A stretch of 64,000 nt of DNA from an uncultured Bacteroidota bacterium (GTDB lineage Bacteria; Bacteroidota; Bacteroidia; B-17B0; Aurantibacillaceae), in assembly GCA_903893815.1 (NCBI GenBank), contig CAITNS010000048.1, positions 1-64,000 on the forward strand, read 5' to 3'. Positions 1 to 8,393 of the stretch are shown here, in pieces; position 1 is the stretch's first letter, and every line of letters begins with the position of its first letter. Made by a program: the position numbers and the translations under genes. Below the pieces are notes generated by a model that ran no database searches, was not told the DNA's origin, and saw only the letters and a program-made list of their open reading frames with translations.

Positions 1-3000
1 ACAAACACAGCCGTATCAAATGTATCTGTAACACCACTTCCAACAGTTACCGTCAATTCCCCAACCATTTGTTCGGGTCAAACCGCATCGTTAACAGCTA
101 GCGGAGCGACTACTTATCTTTGGAATACCGGCTCTACAACAAATCCATTAACTGTATCACCAACATCTAATACGAATTTTACAGTAATAGGAATAACTAA
201 TGGTTGTACAAACACCGCCATATCAAACGTTGTTGTTAATTCAAACCCAACAGTTACAGTTAATCCACCAATTATTTGTTCAGGTCAAAGCGCGACATTA
301 ACAGCCAGTGGCGCCTCTAGTTATGTTTGGGATACAGGAGCAAGCACAAATACGATTGTTGTTTCACCAACTAGTACAACAAATTATACTGTATTAGGTG
401 CTTCAACAGGATGCACAAGCACTGTGGTTGCTAGCTTAACCGTTAACCCACTTCCTACAGTTACAGTCAATTCACTATCTATATGTATAGGTCAAACAGC
501 AACCATAACAGCTAACGGAGCAAATACTTACGTTTGGAATACTGGTTCCACAACAAACCCATTAATTGTATCTCCAACAACTAATACTAATTTTACTGTA
601 ACAGGAACAACTAATGGTTGCACAAATACTGCCGTTGCAATTATTTCTGTAACACCTTTACCATCGGTTTCTGTGAACTCTTCAACTATTTGTGCAGGTT
701 TAACCGCTACATTAACTGCCAATGGAGCAAGCACTTATACATGGAGTAATGGCGCTAATAATGGTTCGCTATCTGACAATCCATTAACAACAACTAATTA
801 CACAGTTACGGGTGAACAGTTGGGTTGTATAAATACAGCAACAGCGAACATTGTTATCAATTCTAATTTATCTTTATCGGTAAACGAGCCTACAATATGT
901 TCAGGCCAAACCGCAACTCTTACTTCAGCAGGAGCAATAACATATACATGGAGTAATGGCGCTATTGGAAATAGCATTATTGTTACGCCTACTACAACAA
1001 CTTCTTTCACTGTTGTTGGAAACAATGGGGCTTGTTTTGGCTCAACAGTTACGACGGTTTTTGTAAACCCTTTGCCAATTGTAACTGTTAATTCAAGTAC
1101 AATATGTTCAAGCCAAACATCCTCTTTAACAGCCAATGGTGCAACAGCGTATTTGTGGAACACTGGATCCACATCAAATTTAATATCAGTCTCGCCGTTA
1201 TCTAATACATCTTATACTGTAATAGGAATATCTTTAGGTTGTACAAATACTGCGATTGCTGATGTTTCGGTAACACCATTACCAACAGTTGTTGTAAACT
1301 CATCCACAATATGTTCAGGACAAACAGCAACAATAACAGCAAGCGGTGCAACTTCTTATTCTTGGAATACCGGTTCTTTGTTAAGTACACTAACTGATGC
1401 GCCAACAACAAATACAACATATACGGTAACAGGCGCGGCGTTAGGTTGCACAAGTACAGCAATAGCAAATGTATCAGTAACACCATTACCAACGGTAACA
1501 GTAACTTCCTCAACAATTTGTATAGGACAAACAGCAACAATAACAGCTAGCGGTGCAAGCACCTATGTTTGGAATACTGGCTCTTTGTCAAACACAATAA
1601 CAGATGCGCCTTCAGCAAATACATCCTATACTGTATTAGGCTCAAGTTCAAATTGTACAAATAGTGCTATTGCAAATGTGTCTGTAACGCCTTTGCCAGC
1701 AGTTACAGTGAACTCTTCAACAATATGTTCAGGGCAAACAACTACATTAACTGCAAATGGTGCTAGCGCGTATTTGTGGAACACGGGCGCAACAGGAAGT
1801 GCGCTAGTAATTTCTCCAACGGTTAATACCTCTTTTTCAGTAGTAGGAACAAATGCAGGATGTTCAAATACTGTTTCTACAATCGTAAATGTGGTTTCCT
1901 CTCCAAGTCTTTCTGTAAATTCAGCAACTATTTGTTCAGGGCAAACAACAACTTTATCGGTAAGCGGAGCCTCATTTTATATTTGGAATAATGGAACAAC
2001 AACGAATACAGCAGTAGTAAGCCCGGTTGCTACAACAATATTTAGTGTTGTAGGAAGTATTGGAACTTGTAGTACCACAACAACAGTAAGTGTAGTAGTA
2101 AATCCAATGCCAATAATATCAGTTCCAAGTATAACGATTTGTGCGGGACAAAGTGCCACATTAACTGCTGTTGGAGCCTCGGTTTATAATTGGAACACTA
2201 ATTCTAATCTTAATCCTTTAGTTGTTTCGCCTAATGCCACAACCACATATAGTGTTACAGGTACAAACCTTAATTGTACATCGTCAACAACAGCAACTGT
2301 ATTTGTTGAAAATAGTCCAACCGTTGCCTTTAACTCAATTAATATTGCTGGATGTGCACCACTTTGTTCACAATTTAGTGATTTAAGCACTGTTGTTAGT
2401 GGTACAATTTCAAATTGGAATTGGTCGTTTGGAGATGGTTATTCTTCAACTTCACAAAATCCATCACACTGTTTCGATAACTCTGGATTATATGACGTAA
2501 GCCTAACAGTTACCAGTTCAAATGGCTGCTCAAAAACGTATACGAATTTGGATATGATACATGTTTATCCAAACCCAACGGCTGAGTTTATTAGTAATGT
2601 AGAAGAAACAGATATTTTAAATCCAATAGTTGATTTCACAAACCTTTCTTCAAATGCGAATAGTTACGAATGGAATTTTGGAAGTCTTACTACTTCAACA
2701 TTAACTAACCCGTCTTACACTTATAATCAAGAGGGGATATATTCAACAACACTAACTGCTACAAATCAGTATGGCTGTAAAGACGTTGCTATACATGATA
2801 TTATAGTAAAGGGAATATTTACTTTTTATGCTCCAAATACTTTTACTCCGAACGAAGATAATAAAAATGATATTTTTCTTCCTTTAGGCGTGGGTTGGGA
2901 TTCAGAAAAGTATCAACTAGATATTTTTGATCGGTGGGGAAATTATTGCTTCACCACAAAAGAAGTAGGTCAAGGTTGGGATGGTAAAGCAAATAAAGGT

Positions 3001-3102
3001 AGCGAGACCGCACAAATAGATACTTATACTTGGAAAGTAGACCTAACAGATGTTTTTGGAAAAAATCATAAGTATATAGGAAGAGTTACAATTATTAGAT
3101 AA
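1..3102 (+). CDS. Repeat-rich surface adhesin with PKD and CHU_C C-terminal domain (5' end outside window)
   Basis: Reading frame 1 is open from the first base, so the 5' end and signal peptide lie outside the window; the first in-window ATG-like starts are not real starts. The product is Ser/Thr/Asn/Val-rich and built of about eleven modules of roughly 69 residues, each with an 'ICSGQT' core, an 'SxYxWNTG' strand and a 'GCTNTA' end. Each module carries a spaced Cys pair, as in Ig-like secreted modules. Two PKD-like domains follow (about bases 2340-2810, with 'WSFGDG' and 'WNFGS' cores). The end (2820-3099) is a CHU_C/gliding-motility-associated domain with 'FTPNEDNKNDIF', 'IFDRWGN' and 'GWDGKANKG', a known T9SS type B sorting signal. 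It is inferred to be a secreted cell-surface adhesin. Its ligand is unknown. Confidence 0.9.
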   Translation, partial: TNTAVSNVSVTPLPTVTVNSPTICSGQTASLTASGATTYLWNTGSTTNPLTVSPTSNTNFTVIGITNGCTNTAISNVVVNSNPTVTVNPPIICSGQSATLTASGASSYVWDTGASTNTIVVSPTSTTNYTVLGASTGCTSTVVASLTVNPLPTVTVNSLSICIGQTATITANGANTYVWNTGSTTNPLIVSPTTNTNFTVTGTTNGCTNTAVAIISVTPLPSVSVNSSTICAGLTATLTANGASTYTWSNGANNGSLSDNPLTTTNYTVTGEQLGCINTATANIVINSNLSLSVNEPTICSGQTATLTSAGAITYTWSNGAIGNSIIVTPTTTTSFTVVGNNGACFGSTVTTVFVNPLPIVTVNSSTICSSQTSSLTANGATAYLWNTGSTSNLISVSPLSNTSYTVIGISLGCTNTAIADVSVTPLPTVVVNSSTICSGQTATITASGATSYSWNTGSLLSTLTDAPTTNTTYTVTGAALGCTSTAIANVSVTPLPTVTVTSSTICIGQTATITASGASTYVWNTGSLSNTITDAPSANTSYTVLGSSSNCTNSAIANVSVTPLPAVTVNSSTICSGQTTTLTANGASAYLWNTGATGSALVISPTVNTSFSVVGTNAGCSNTVSTIVNVVSSPSLSVNSATICSGQTTTLSVSGASFYIWNNGTTTNTAVVSPVATTIFSVVGSIGTCSTTTTVSVVVNPMPIISVPSITICAGQSATLTAVGASVYNWNTNSNLNPLVVSPNATTTYSVTGTNLNCTSSTTATVFVENSPTVAFNSINIAGCAPLCSQFSDLSTVVSGTISNWNWSFGDGYSSTSQNPSHCFDNSGLYDVSLTVTSSNGCSKTYTNLDMIHVYPNPTAEFISNVEETDILNPIVDFTNLSSNANSYEWNFGSLTTSTLTNPSYTYNQEGIYSTTLTATNQYGCKDVAIHDIIVKGIFTFYAPNTFTPNEDNKNDIFLPLGVGWDSEKYQLDIFDRWGNYCFTTKEVGQGWDGKANKGSETAQIDTYTWKVDLTDVFGKNHKYIGRVTIIR
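49..2320 (+). repeat. Eleven in-frame ~207-bp tandem modules inside the adhesin
   Basis: The motif for V-T-V-N-S-S-T-I-C-S-G-Q recurs near bases 49, 250, 466, 670, 873, 1080, 1291, 1495, 1702, 1909 and 2116, with a pitch of about 204-210 bp. Copies diverge in sequence but keep the Cys, Gly and Trp positions. They are therefore diverged protein modules rather than a young DNA duplication, and the array probably continues upstream of the window. Confidence 0.85.
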
Positions 3103-3121
3103 TTTAATAAATAAAAGATAA

Positions 3122-3535
3122 ATGGTACAAGGTCAAATAACCTGGTTTGAAATACCAGTTGAAGATTTAGATAGAGCAATTACTTTTTATACGAATGTGT
3201 TGGTTATAAAAATTGAAAAAAACAAATTTCTGAACCAAGAGTATGGAGTATTTAACAGAGATATTAATACAATAAAAGGTGCTTTAGTAAAAAAGGAAAA
3301 TCATCAAGCGGGAACTGGAATAGTATTGTTTTTTTATGTCATAGATCTTTCAGAGAGTTTAAAAAATGTAGAACAATATGGTGGTAAGGTGTTAATTGAA
3401 AAAACACTTTTAAAGCAACAAACAGAAGAGGGGTTTTTAGCAATAAAACAAAATCTTATTGATGACAACATTGGCTATTATGCAGAGTTTATCGATTGTG
3501 AAGGAAATAAAATTTGTTTGTATTCTAATAGCTAG
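3122..3535 (+). CDS. VOC-family (glyoxalase/bleomycin resistance-like) protein
   Basis: The 137-residue length and the opening 'ITWFEIPVEDLDRAITFYTNVL' pattern are typical of a single vicinal-oxygen-chelate protein: a beta strand followed by the 'DldRA..FY' helix. The second half ends in 'AEFIDCEGNKICLYS', the usual closing strand with its 'D.EGN.i.L' signature. VOC proteins bind a divalent metal and act on or bind small molecules, but the substrate cannot be read from sequence. The gene starts 19 bp after the adhesin stop on the same strand, so it may be co-transcribed, though a functional link is unlikely. The family assignment is firm and the function open. Confidence 0.85.
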   Translation: MVQGQITWFEIPVEDLDRAITFYTNVLVIKIEKNKFLNQEYGVFNRDINTIKGALVKKENHQAGTGIVLFFYVIDLSESLKNVEQYGGKVLIEKTLLKQQTEEGFLAIKQNLIDDNIGYYAEFIDCEGNKICLYSNS

Positions 3536-3540
3536 TTGAT

Positions 3541-3726
3541 ATGAATTATGCAGATAAAAAAGGGCCTAAACTTTTTTCAAAAATTAGACCCGTTTCAATA
3601 ATTAAAAATTATAGTATGTTTAAAATTAACGATATAAGAGATTTCCAAATAGCATTATTTAAATGCTGTACCTTTATATTTTTTGTACTTTTGGCTACTT
3701 ATATTATTTTTTTATTACCTTTTTAG
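3541..3726 (+). CDS. Hypothetical 61-residue protein with one C-terminal membrane segment
   Basis: The frame starts 5 bp after the VOC stop. It has a basic N-terminal half and one hydrophobic stretch near its end (about residues 42-60, 'CTFIFFVLLATYIIFLLPF'). No family is recognised. Its 3' end overlaps the small Lys/Ala-rich gene on the opposite strand by 23 bp, so at least one of the two frames may be spurious. The tight spacing behind the VOC gene is the only support. Confidence 0.25.
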   Translation: MNYADKKGPKLFSKIRPVSIIKNYSMFKINDIRDFQIALFKCCTFIFFVLLATYIIFLLPF

Positions 3727-3877
3727 CTGCCTTTTTAGCGGGAGCTTTTTTTACAGGTGCAATTTTCTTTGGCTGTACTTTTACAACTTCCTTTACTAGT
3801 TCAATTTTTAAAGCCTTCATAATTAGTAATTGATTGCTAATAATTGTTTTTAGCATTTCTTTATTTTCTTTTTTCAT
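3704..3877 (-). CDS. Small Lys/Ala-rich basic protein (57 aa)
   Basis: This short minus-strand frame begins MKKENKEML and ends in a tail with repeated 'KKAPAKKAAKK' character. That tail resembles the histone H1-like or nucleic-acid-binding tails often seen on small Bacteroidota proteins. The first 30 residues look like an amphipathic helix (IISNQLLIMKALKIELVKEVVK). A TACCTTTA element, one base off the Bacteroidota -7 consensus TAnnTTTG, lies just over 20 bp upstream of the ATG and is followed by an A/T-only leader. This supports expression. The role is unknown; non-specific nucleic acid or polyanion binding is a guess from composition. Confidence 0.5.
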   Translation of the reverse strand: MKKENKEMLKTIISNQLLIMKALKIELVKEVVKVQPKKIAPVKKAPAKKAAKKVIKK

Positions 3878-4085
3878 AATATTAAAATTTATTTAATATA
3901 AAGGTACTAAGGAATTTCGTTAATCGTTTATTAAAGTTTACAAAACACATTAATAATTAACATAAACTTTACTTTAAAAGAAAATTTTCCTAAATTTCAT
4001 GTGAAAAAACCATAAGCTCTAGGTTTTTATGATAACAGTTTAATAACCCATTTTTTAAGGAATTAAACAATAATTGAATTTCTTT

Positions 4086-4358
4086 TTATCTTTTTTTCTC
4101 CATATATTTTATATGCGAAACAAATTCTTCAATTTCTCTTTTATTGTATAGATTGGTGTAAATGTCATCATATTCAAATGGGGTATCAAAAATTTGTTTG
4201 CTTTCAAGTATTCTTGATAAACCAAAACTCGCATTATTCTCTCGCAGTAATATGTTTATTTGCCTCCAACTTTCAACATATATAAACTCAGAATTATCTG
4301 CACTAAATTTTTCTCCAGAATAGCTGCAAATAGTTAAATAGGGAATAGCCATAGTCAT
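4086..4358 (-). CDS. Hypothetical protein, probably the 3' part of a frameshifted gene
   Basis: The 90-residue frame starts at an ATG preceded by an AAAGGA ribosome-binding-like stretch, and no known family is recognised. A neighbouring frame runs open from 4509 down to 4306. Its protein ('YEILFNYVQIEKS...ENHERGLKGQCN') flows naturally into 'AMTMAIPYLTIC' of this frame if one base is added or removed near 4360. The pattern suggests a longer gene broken by a frameshift, with this ORF as the remaining half. It could instead be an intact small gene started at the RBS-preceded ATG. Confidence 0.35.
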   Translation of the reverse strand: MTMAIPYLTICSYSGEKFSADNSEFIYVESWRQINILLRENNASFGLSRILESKQIFDTPFEYDDIYTNLYNKREIEEFVSHIKYMEKKR

Positions 4359-4610
4359 TGCATTGTCCTTTTAAACCCCTTTCATGATTTTCTTTGATTA
4401 GCCCGAATAATTTAGATGTAATAATACTTTTTTCAATTTGGACGTAATTAAATAGGATTTCATATAGCTTCTTTTTAAAGCTAAATTCATCGTTAAATTT
4501 TTTTAGAAATCAGAGCTTAATAAATGATTAAATATTATTTAATCTTTACTGCCAAAAACAGTACTAACCTTATCAATATCAATACCTATATGTATAACCA
4601 CTCTATTCAT
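4306..4610 (-). pseudogene. Decayed coding remnants upstream of the 4086-4358 frame
   Basis: Two short minus-strand frames lack an intact gene structure. One (4509-4306) is an open stretch of about 68 codons without a start, in protein-like sequence. The other (4610-4539) encodes MNRVVIHIGIDIDKVSTVFGSKD split from it by a stop; its 'IGID' start vaguely recalls IS110-type transposase N-termini, but it is too short to assign. The whole 4359-4743 interval has no intact gene. I read it as genetic debris from one or two decayed genes. Confidence 0.35.
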
Positions 4611-4743
4611 AAAATTAGTTATTAATTACTTTATGTTATTATAACAATAACGCCATAGTTTCTGACGCCGAGAGATACATGGAATTTACATCAAAAGTAA
4701 TCTGTAGTAGAAAGGTTATCGTTTTCCTTATATTATCTTTTAC

Positions 4744-5376
4744 TTAGGATATTTTTAAGATCAGTGCACTTATGCTGCTAATAATTAATTCTATTCCAAT
4801 TGCCAATACAATAAAACCCATAATTTTTGACATTGATTTTAAACCAGCTTGTCCCATATACGATAGTATTTTTGGAGCCAGTTTTAGTATGACAAAAATG
4901 CTAACACTGGCTAACAATATTGAAACAATAGCATAGGTAGAAAATTTAATATTATAATTTGTTTGGATTGATAAATTAATTAAAAAAGAAATTGATCCAG
5001 GACCAGATAGTAAAGGCATGGCTAATGGTGTAAAAGAAATATCTTCTTTTTGCAAAGATTCGCTTTGAATTTTTTTGCCGATATCTTTTTTATGTTTAGC
5101 GTTTAAAAGTTGAAATCCTGAACGACTAATAATAATGCCTCCAGCTATTTTTAAGGCATGAATGGAGATGCCAAAAAAATCTAGCACATAATTTCCAATT
5201 AAGAAAGAAACAACGCAAATAACGAAAACATTTAATGATGTTTTAAAAATTTGATTTTGTATCCATTTTTCAGGATGATTACTTGTTAGCGATAAAAAAA
5301 CAGGGATGGCCCCTAAAGGATTAATTAATGAAACTAATGAAACGTAATTACTAAATAAGAAGGAGAACATTGGCAC
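4744..5376 (-). CDS. MarC-family integral membrane protein
   Basis: This 210-residue protein has about six hydrophobic helices and the MarC/UPF0056 hallmarks: 'LINPLGAIPVFLSLT' near the N-terminus, 'GISIHALKIAGGIII' in the middle, and 'TPLAMPLLSGPGSIS' at about residue 117. The family sits in the inner membrane. It was once linked to multiple antibiotic resistance and is annotated as NAAT transporters, but its substrate is mostly unknown. It lies 56 bp downstream of the PstS-like gene on the same strand and may be read through from it. The ATG at 5376 gives MPMFSF; the next Met, two codons in, is an equally good start. Confidence 0.9.
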   Translation of the reverse strand: MPMFSFLFSNYVSLVSLINPLGAIPVFLSLTSNHPEKWIQNQIFKTSLNVFVICVVSFLIGNYVLDFFGISIHALKIAGGIIISRSGFQLLNAKHKKDIGKKIQSESLQKEDISFTPLAMPLLSGPGSISFLINLSIQTNYNIKFSTYAIVSILLASVSIFVILKLAPKILSYMGQAGLKSMSKIMGFIVLAIGIELIISSISALILKIS

Positions 5377-5432
5377 GAAAATGAGATAAAATATTCGTTA
5401 TGATTTGAGAAAACAGGAACTATGAACGCGGA

Positions 5433-6350
5433 TTAAAATCCATTTAATTTATTTATTTCGGCTTGGTAATCATTAATGGGAAAATAGCCGTGCATTTTAA
5501 TAATATCCTGTCCTATTAGGGTTAATTCCGACATAATAAAATCATAAATTTGTTGGCTGGGTTTGCCATTAATGTATTGATATAATGGTCGTGTTAAAAC
5601 ATAATCTCCTTTTTTTACAGCAGTAACTTCATAAGGAGAATAAGCGCAAGAACCTTTAATATAAATAGGCATGGCCCAAATAGAGCCATTTGGTTTCCCA
5701 TTTTCGTCCATTAAAAAACCAACTCCTGCATACCCAATACCTGATTTGTTGTTTTGCACTGCTTTCACTACATCTGCATTTCCATGAAGATGATTTGTTT
5801 TGGCTGCGTAAGGAGCTCTAATAAATTTGTCTTTTAAATAGGAATAGGTTCCTGAAGTACTATCTCTCCCATAAATTACAATAGATAAGTCGGGGCCGCC
5901 TAATTCTTTCCAATTCTTAATTTCTCCAGAAAAAATTTGTGTAAGTTGTTCGGTAGATAAACTATCAACTCCCAATTCTGAATGTGTGATAATAGCAAGT
6001 GCGTCAACAGAAAACATAATGGGAATTGGATTTACCCCATTTTTTTTAGCCCGTTCTATTTCCCAGGGCTTCATTTCTCTGGATGAATTTGCAATATCGG
6101 TTTCGTTATTAATTAAGGCCTCAATTCCAATACCACTTCCACCACCTGATATGTCAATCATAATATCTGTTCGTTCTTTTGAAAACGCTTTCGATAGATC
6201 TTTTACCATTGGTAGCTCTGTATCAGAACCCTTTATGACAATAGTACTTCGTTTAATAGTATCTTGTAATTCGGGATCTTGTGCTTTCTGTTCTTGTTTG
6301 CAACTTGAAAAAACAAAAGATGTTATAAACAATAAATAAATATATTTCAT
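5433..6350 (-). CDS. pstS: PstS-like phosphate-binding lipoprotein
   Basis: This is a periplasmic-binding-fold protein of 305 residues. A lipobox-type signal peptide ends in 'FSSC', so the mature protein is probably a lipoprotein. 'KGSDTELPMVKDLSKAF' is the PstS-family opening strand, 'SGGGSGIGIEALINNETDIANSSREM' carries the oxyanion-binding loop, and 'GRDSTSGTYSYLKD' is the second Ser/Thr/Arg phosphate loop. The homologues bind phosphate for the Pst ABC transporter; pstCAB are not visible here. Its position behind two secreted phosphatases supports phosphate as ligand, although the family also includes sensors of other oxyanions. A separate promoter element lies just upstream. Confidence 0.88.
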   Translation of the reverse strand: MKYIYLLFITSFVFSSCKQEQKAQDPELQDTIKRSTIVIKGSDTELPMVKDLSKAFSKERTDIMIDISGGGSGIGIEALINNETDIANSSREMKPWEIERAKKNGVNPIPIMFSVDALAIITHSELGVDSLSTEQLTQIFSGEIKNWKELGGPDLSIVIYGRDSTSGTYSYLKDKFIRAPYAAKTNHLHGNADVVKAVQNNKSGIGYAGVGFLMDENGKPNGSIWAMPIYIKGSCAYSPYEVTAVKKGDYVLTRPLYQYINGKPSQQIYDFIMSELTLIGQDIIKMHGYFPINDYQAEINKLNGF

Positions 6351-6375
6351 AGTATTTGCTTTAAAAATAGCGGCG

Positions 6376-6383
6376 CAAATATA
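6376..6383 (-). promoter_or_regulatory. -7 promoter element for the PstS-like gene
   Basis: The minus strand reads TATATTTG, an exact match to the Bacteroidota housekeeping -7 consensus TAnnTTTG, and sits 25 bp before the ATG. No clear TTG is seen 19-21 bp upstream. The element may be activator-dependent, as expected for a phosphate-starvation gene. Confidence 0.45.
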
Positions 6384-6461
6384 TTTTACTAATCTTATCT
6401 AGATATGAAATTAATGTTAGTTTAAATGTTATTAGATTAAACATATAAACTCGTCGATTAA

Positions 6462-8393
6462 TTAATATTCACCACCAATAATTCGATGATTTAATTTTTC
6501 ATCTTTAAAATGCGGAAGTCTTTTTGGCTTCCTTGTAAGGTTTGTTGTATCTGTTAAAGACAGCATAAATGCCTTTATATCTCTTATTTCTTGCTTAGTT
6601 AGCTGCAATGAATCAAATGGCAACGTTTGATGAGAAATATTTATTCCTATACCATTCCCTCCACCTTTATTATAGAAATCAATAACTTCTTCTAATGTTT
6701 TATAAATACCATTGTGCATATACGGAGGAGTTAAGTCTATGTTTCTAATGGTAGGAGTTTTAAACGCAAATTGGTGAATTCTATTTTTTGAAATTATTTT
6801 TCTTCCTTCATCTCCATCAATTTCTAAACTATTTTTTTCTTTTGGAACTCCAATCACCTCATACTCTGTATCATTGTATATAGGAGGAACAAGCCCATTA
6901 AATAAAGGAAAAAAGTGACAACTCCCGCACAATGCTTTTCCAGAAAACACGTTGTATCCGTTTATTTCATTCGTATTTAATTGGGTATAATCTCCCTCTA
7001 AATATTTGTCAAACTTGGTGTTTTTAGAAACCAAAGTTCTTTCATATTCGTGAATTGATTTTAAAACACCAAAATAACTTATTGAAGAGTCGGCGGTGCC
7101 AATAAATGCATTTTTAAAAAGAGCTTTGTATTCTTCGCTTTGATTTAGTTTTAAAATAATTTCCTCAATGGTCGTATTCATCTCCTGTTTGTTATGAAGC
7201 ACTTCATTAATTTGCTCTACCAATTGTCTAGAACGACCATCATGGAAAAAGTTTTTTTGATAAAACACGTTTAATAGAGTAGGCGTATTTCTGTTTAAGT
7301 TATTTTTTGTTTCAAATTCTAACGCTTTTTGTAAACCATCTGTAAACCCTAATTCTGGTTTATGACATGAAGCACAAGCCCTTTGGTTGTTACCTGATAA
7401 TACAGGATCAAAGAAGAGTAGTTTGCCTAATTCTACTTGCGGCTCTTTGTTTAAAGTATCATTAACTGTAACTGAAAAATAATTGTCATTAAAACTATTT
7501 AAGTTAAACGGATTTACCTTTTTTAAATCAACGGCGTAATTTACAGGAGTGTGAGGAAATAACTTATTTTGATGTAATTCACTAATTAATTTATATATGG
7601 GATTAAGATGCCGGGTAATGAAAAATAACCTATCAAACCTATCATAATCCTTATGTAATCTACAATAAGTTATTGCAGCGTTTATTGCTAGTATGGTTTT
7701 TTGATGTGTCCTGTTTGGGTATAAATTAGTAGGATAGTTTTTTTTAATATTATTTAAAAAGAGTTGGCTCCCCTTTAATGCCGAAATAGTTTCATCGATG
7801 TTCGTTTTAGTAAAAGTGGCATCGTATCCATTTAATGATAAACTCATTAACCTTATACATTCAAACTGAAGTGATTCTAATAGTTGTGAATCGCCGATAA
7901 ATGATCTTTCTATTTTTTTTATGTAGGCTTCAAAAGCCTGATTTAAAAATAAGTATTCGTTTTTTAGTTTTGCGAAATCAATAGTATCTCCACTAAACAA
8001 TAGTTCTTCGATTACTTGAAATCCATGAGGATCAAATGTTCTGCTCCCATATTCTAATTCTGCTTTTTTTACAAGTGGCCCATTTATAAAGTATTTAACA
8101 TCAAAGGGAGATTGGTATTCAATACAATTTTCAATTTCTTTATAGATAGCTCTCGCAGTGAAATAGGATGTTTTTAATTTCTTTAAATTACTAACATTAA
8201 GTGTATCAACACAATTAATGGAGTTTTTTAGTTCTTTAATGATATTTTTTGTGTGAGTGAAAACAAGAATGTAATTGGCAGAACTTGTATGATTCTCTTT
8301 TTTCTGAAAAAAGGAACACATTATGATAAAAATTAAAAAGCCTAACAAGATGTTAGACTTTTTAATTTGCCAAAAAGCATGTTTTTTAAACAT
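6462..8393 (-). CDS. Imelysin-like domain fused to di-haem cytochrome c peroxidase (MauG family)
   Basis: The protein has 643 residues. After a signal anchor (about 12-28), residues 30-290 form an all-helical domain with 'DPHGFQVIEELLF', resembling the GxHxxE motif of imelysin/IrpA iron-associated proteins. Residues 310-630 are a CcpA/MauG-type peroxidase with two haem c motifs, CASCH (about residue 341) and CGSCH (about 488). It also has 'RNTPTLLNVFYQKNFFHDGR', 'TPTIRNIDLTPPYMHNG' and the distal 'LPHF' end. It acts in the periplasm, reducing peroxide or oxidising a partner. Its start codon overlaps the PhoD-like stop (TAATG), showing translational coupling. The substrate and the reason for pairing with phosphatases are unknown. 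Confidence 0.88.
   Translation of the reverse strand: MFKKHAFWQIKKSNILLGFLIFIIMCSFFQKKENHTSSANYILVFTHTKNIIKELKNSINCVDTLNVSNLKKLKTSYFTARAIYKEIENCIEYQSPFDVKYFINGPLVKKAELEYGSRTFDPHGFQVIEELLFSGDTIDFAKLKNEYLFLNQAFEAYIKKIERSFIGDSQLLESLQFECIRLMSLSLNGYDATFTKTNIDETISALKGSQLFLNNIKKNYPTNLYPNRTHQKTILAINAAITYCRLHKDYDRFDRLFFITRHLNPIYKLISELHQNKLFPHTPVNYAVDLKKVNPFNLNSFNDNYFSVTVNDTLNKEPQVELGKLLFFDPVLSGNNQRACASCHKPELGFTDGLQKALEFETKNNLNRNTPTLLNVFYQKNFFHDGRSRQLVEQINEVLHNKQEMNTTIEEIILKLNQSEEYKALFKNAFIGTADSSISYFGVLKSIHEYERTLVSKNTKFDKYLEGDYTQLNTNEINGYNVFSGKALCGSCHFFPLFNGLVPPIYNDTEYEVIGVPKEKNSLEIDGDEGRKIISKNRIHQFAFKTPTIRNIDLTPPYMHNGIYKTLEEVIDFYNKGGGNGIGINISHQTLPFDSLQLTKQEIRDIKAFMLSLTDTTNLTRKPKRLPHFKDEKLNHRIIGGEY

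Noticed and set aside
528-2390. Several 60-125-codon minus-strand ORFs across the adhesin repeats
   Set aside because: They mirror the repeated modules in the antisense frame and have no features of their own.
4004-4028. Short hairpin AAAAACC/GGTTTTT near 4.0 kb
   Set aside because: A 7-bp A/T-rich stem with a 10-base loop in an A/T-rich gap; not distinguishable from chance.
4539-4610. Possible IS110-type transposase N-terminus (MNRVVIHIGIDID...)
   Set aside because: Only 23 codons with a weak resemblance; no catalytic motif or element ends were found, so no insertion sequence is claimed.
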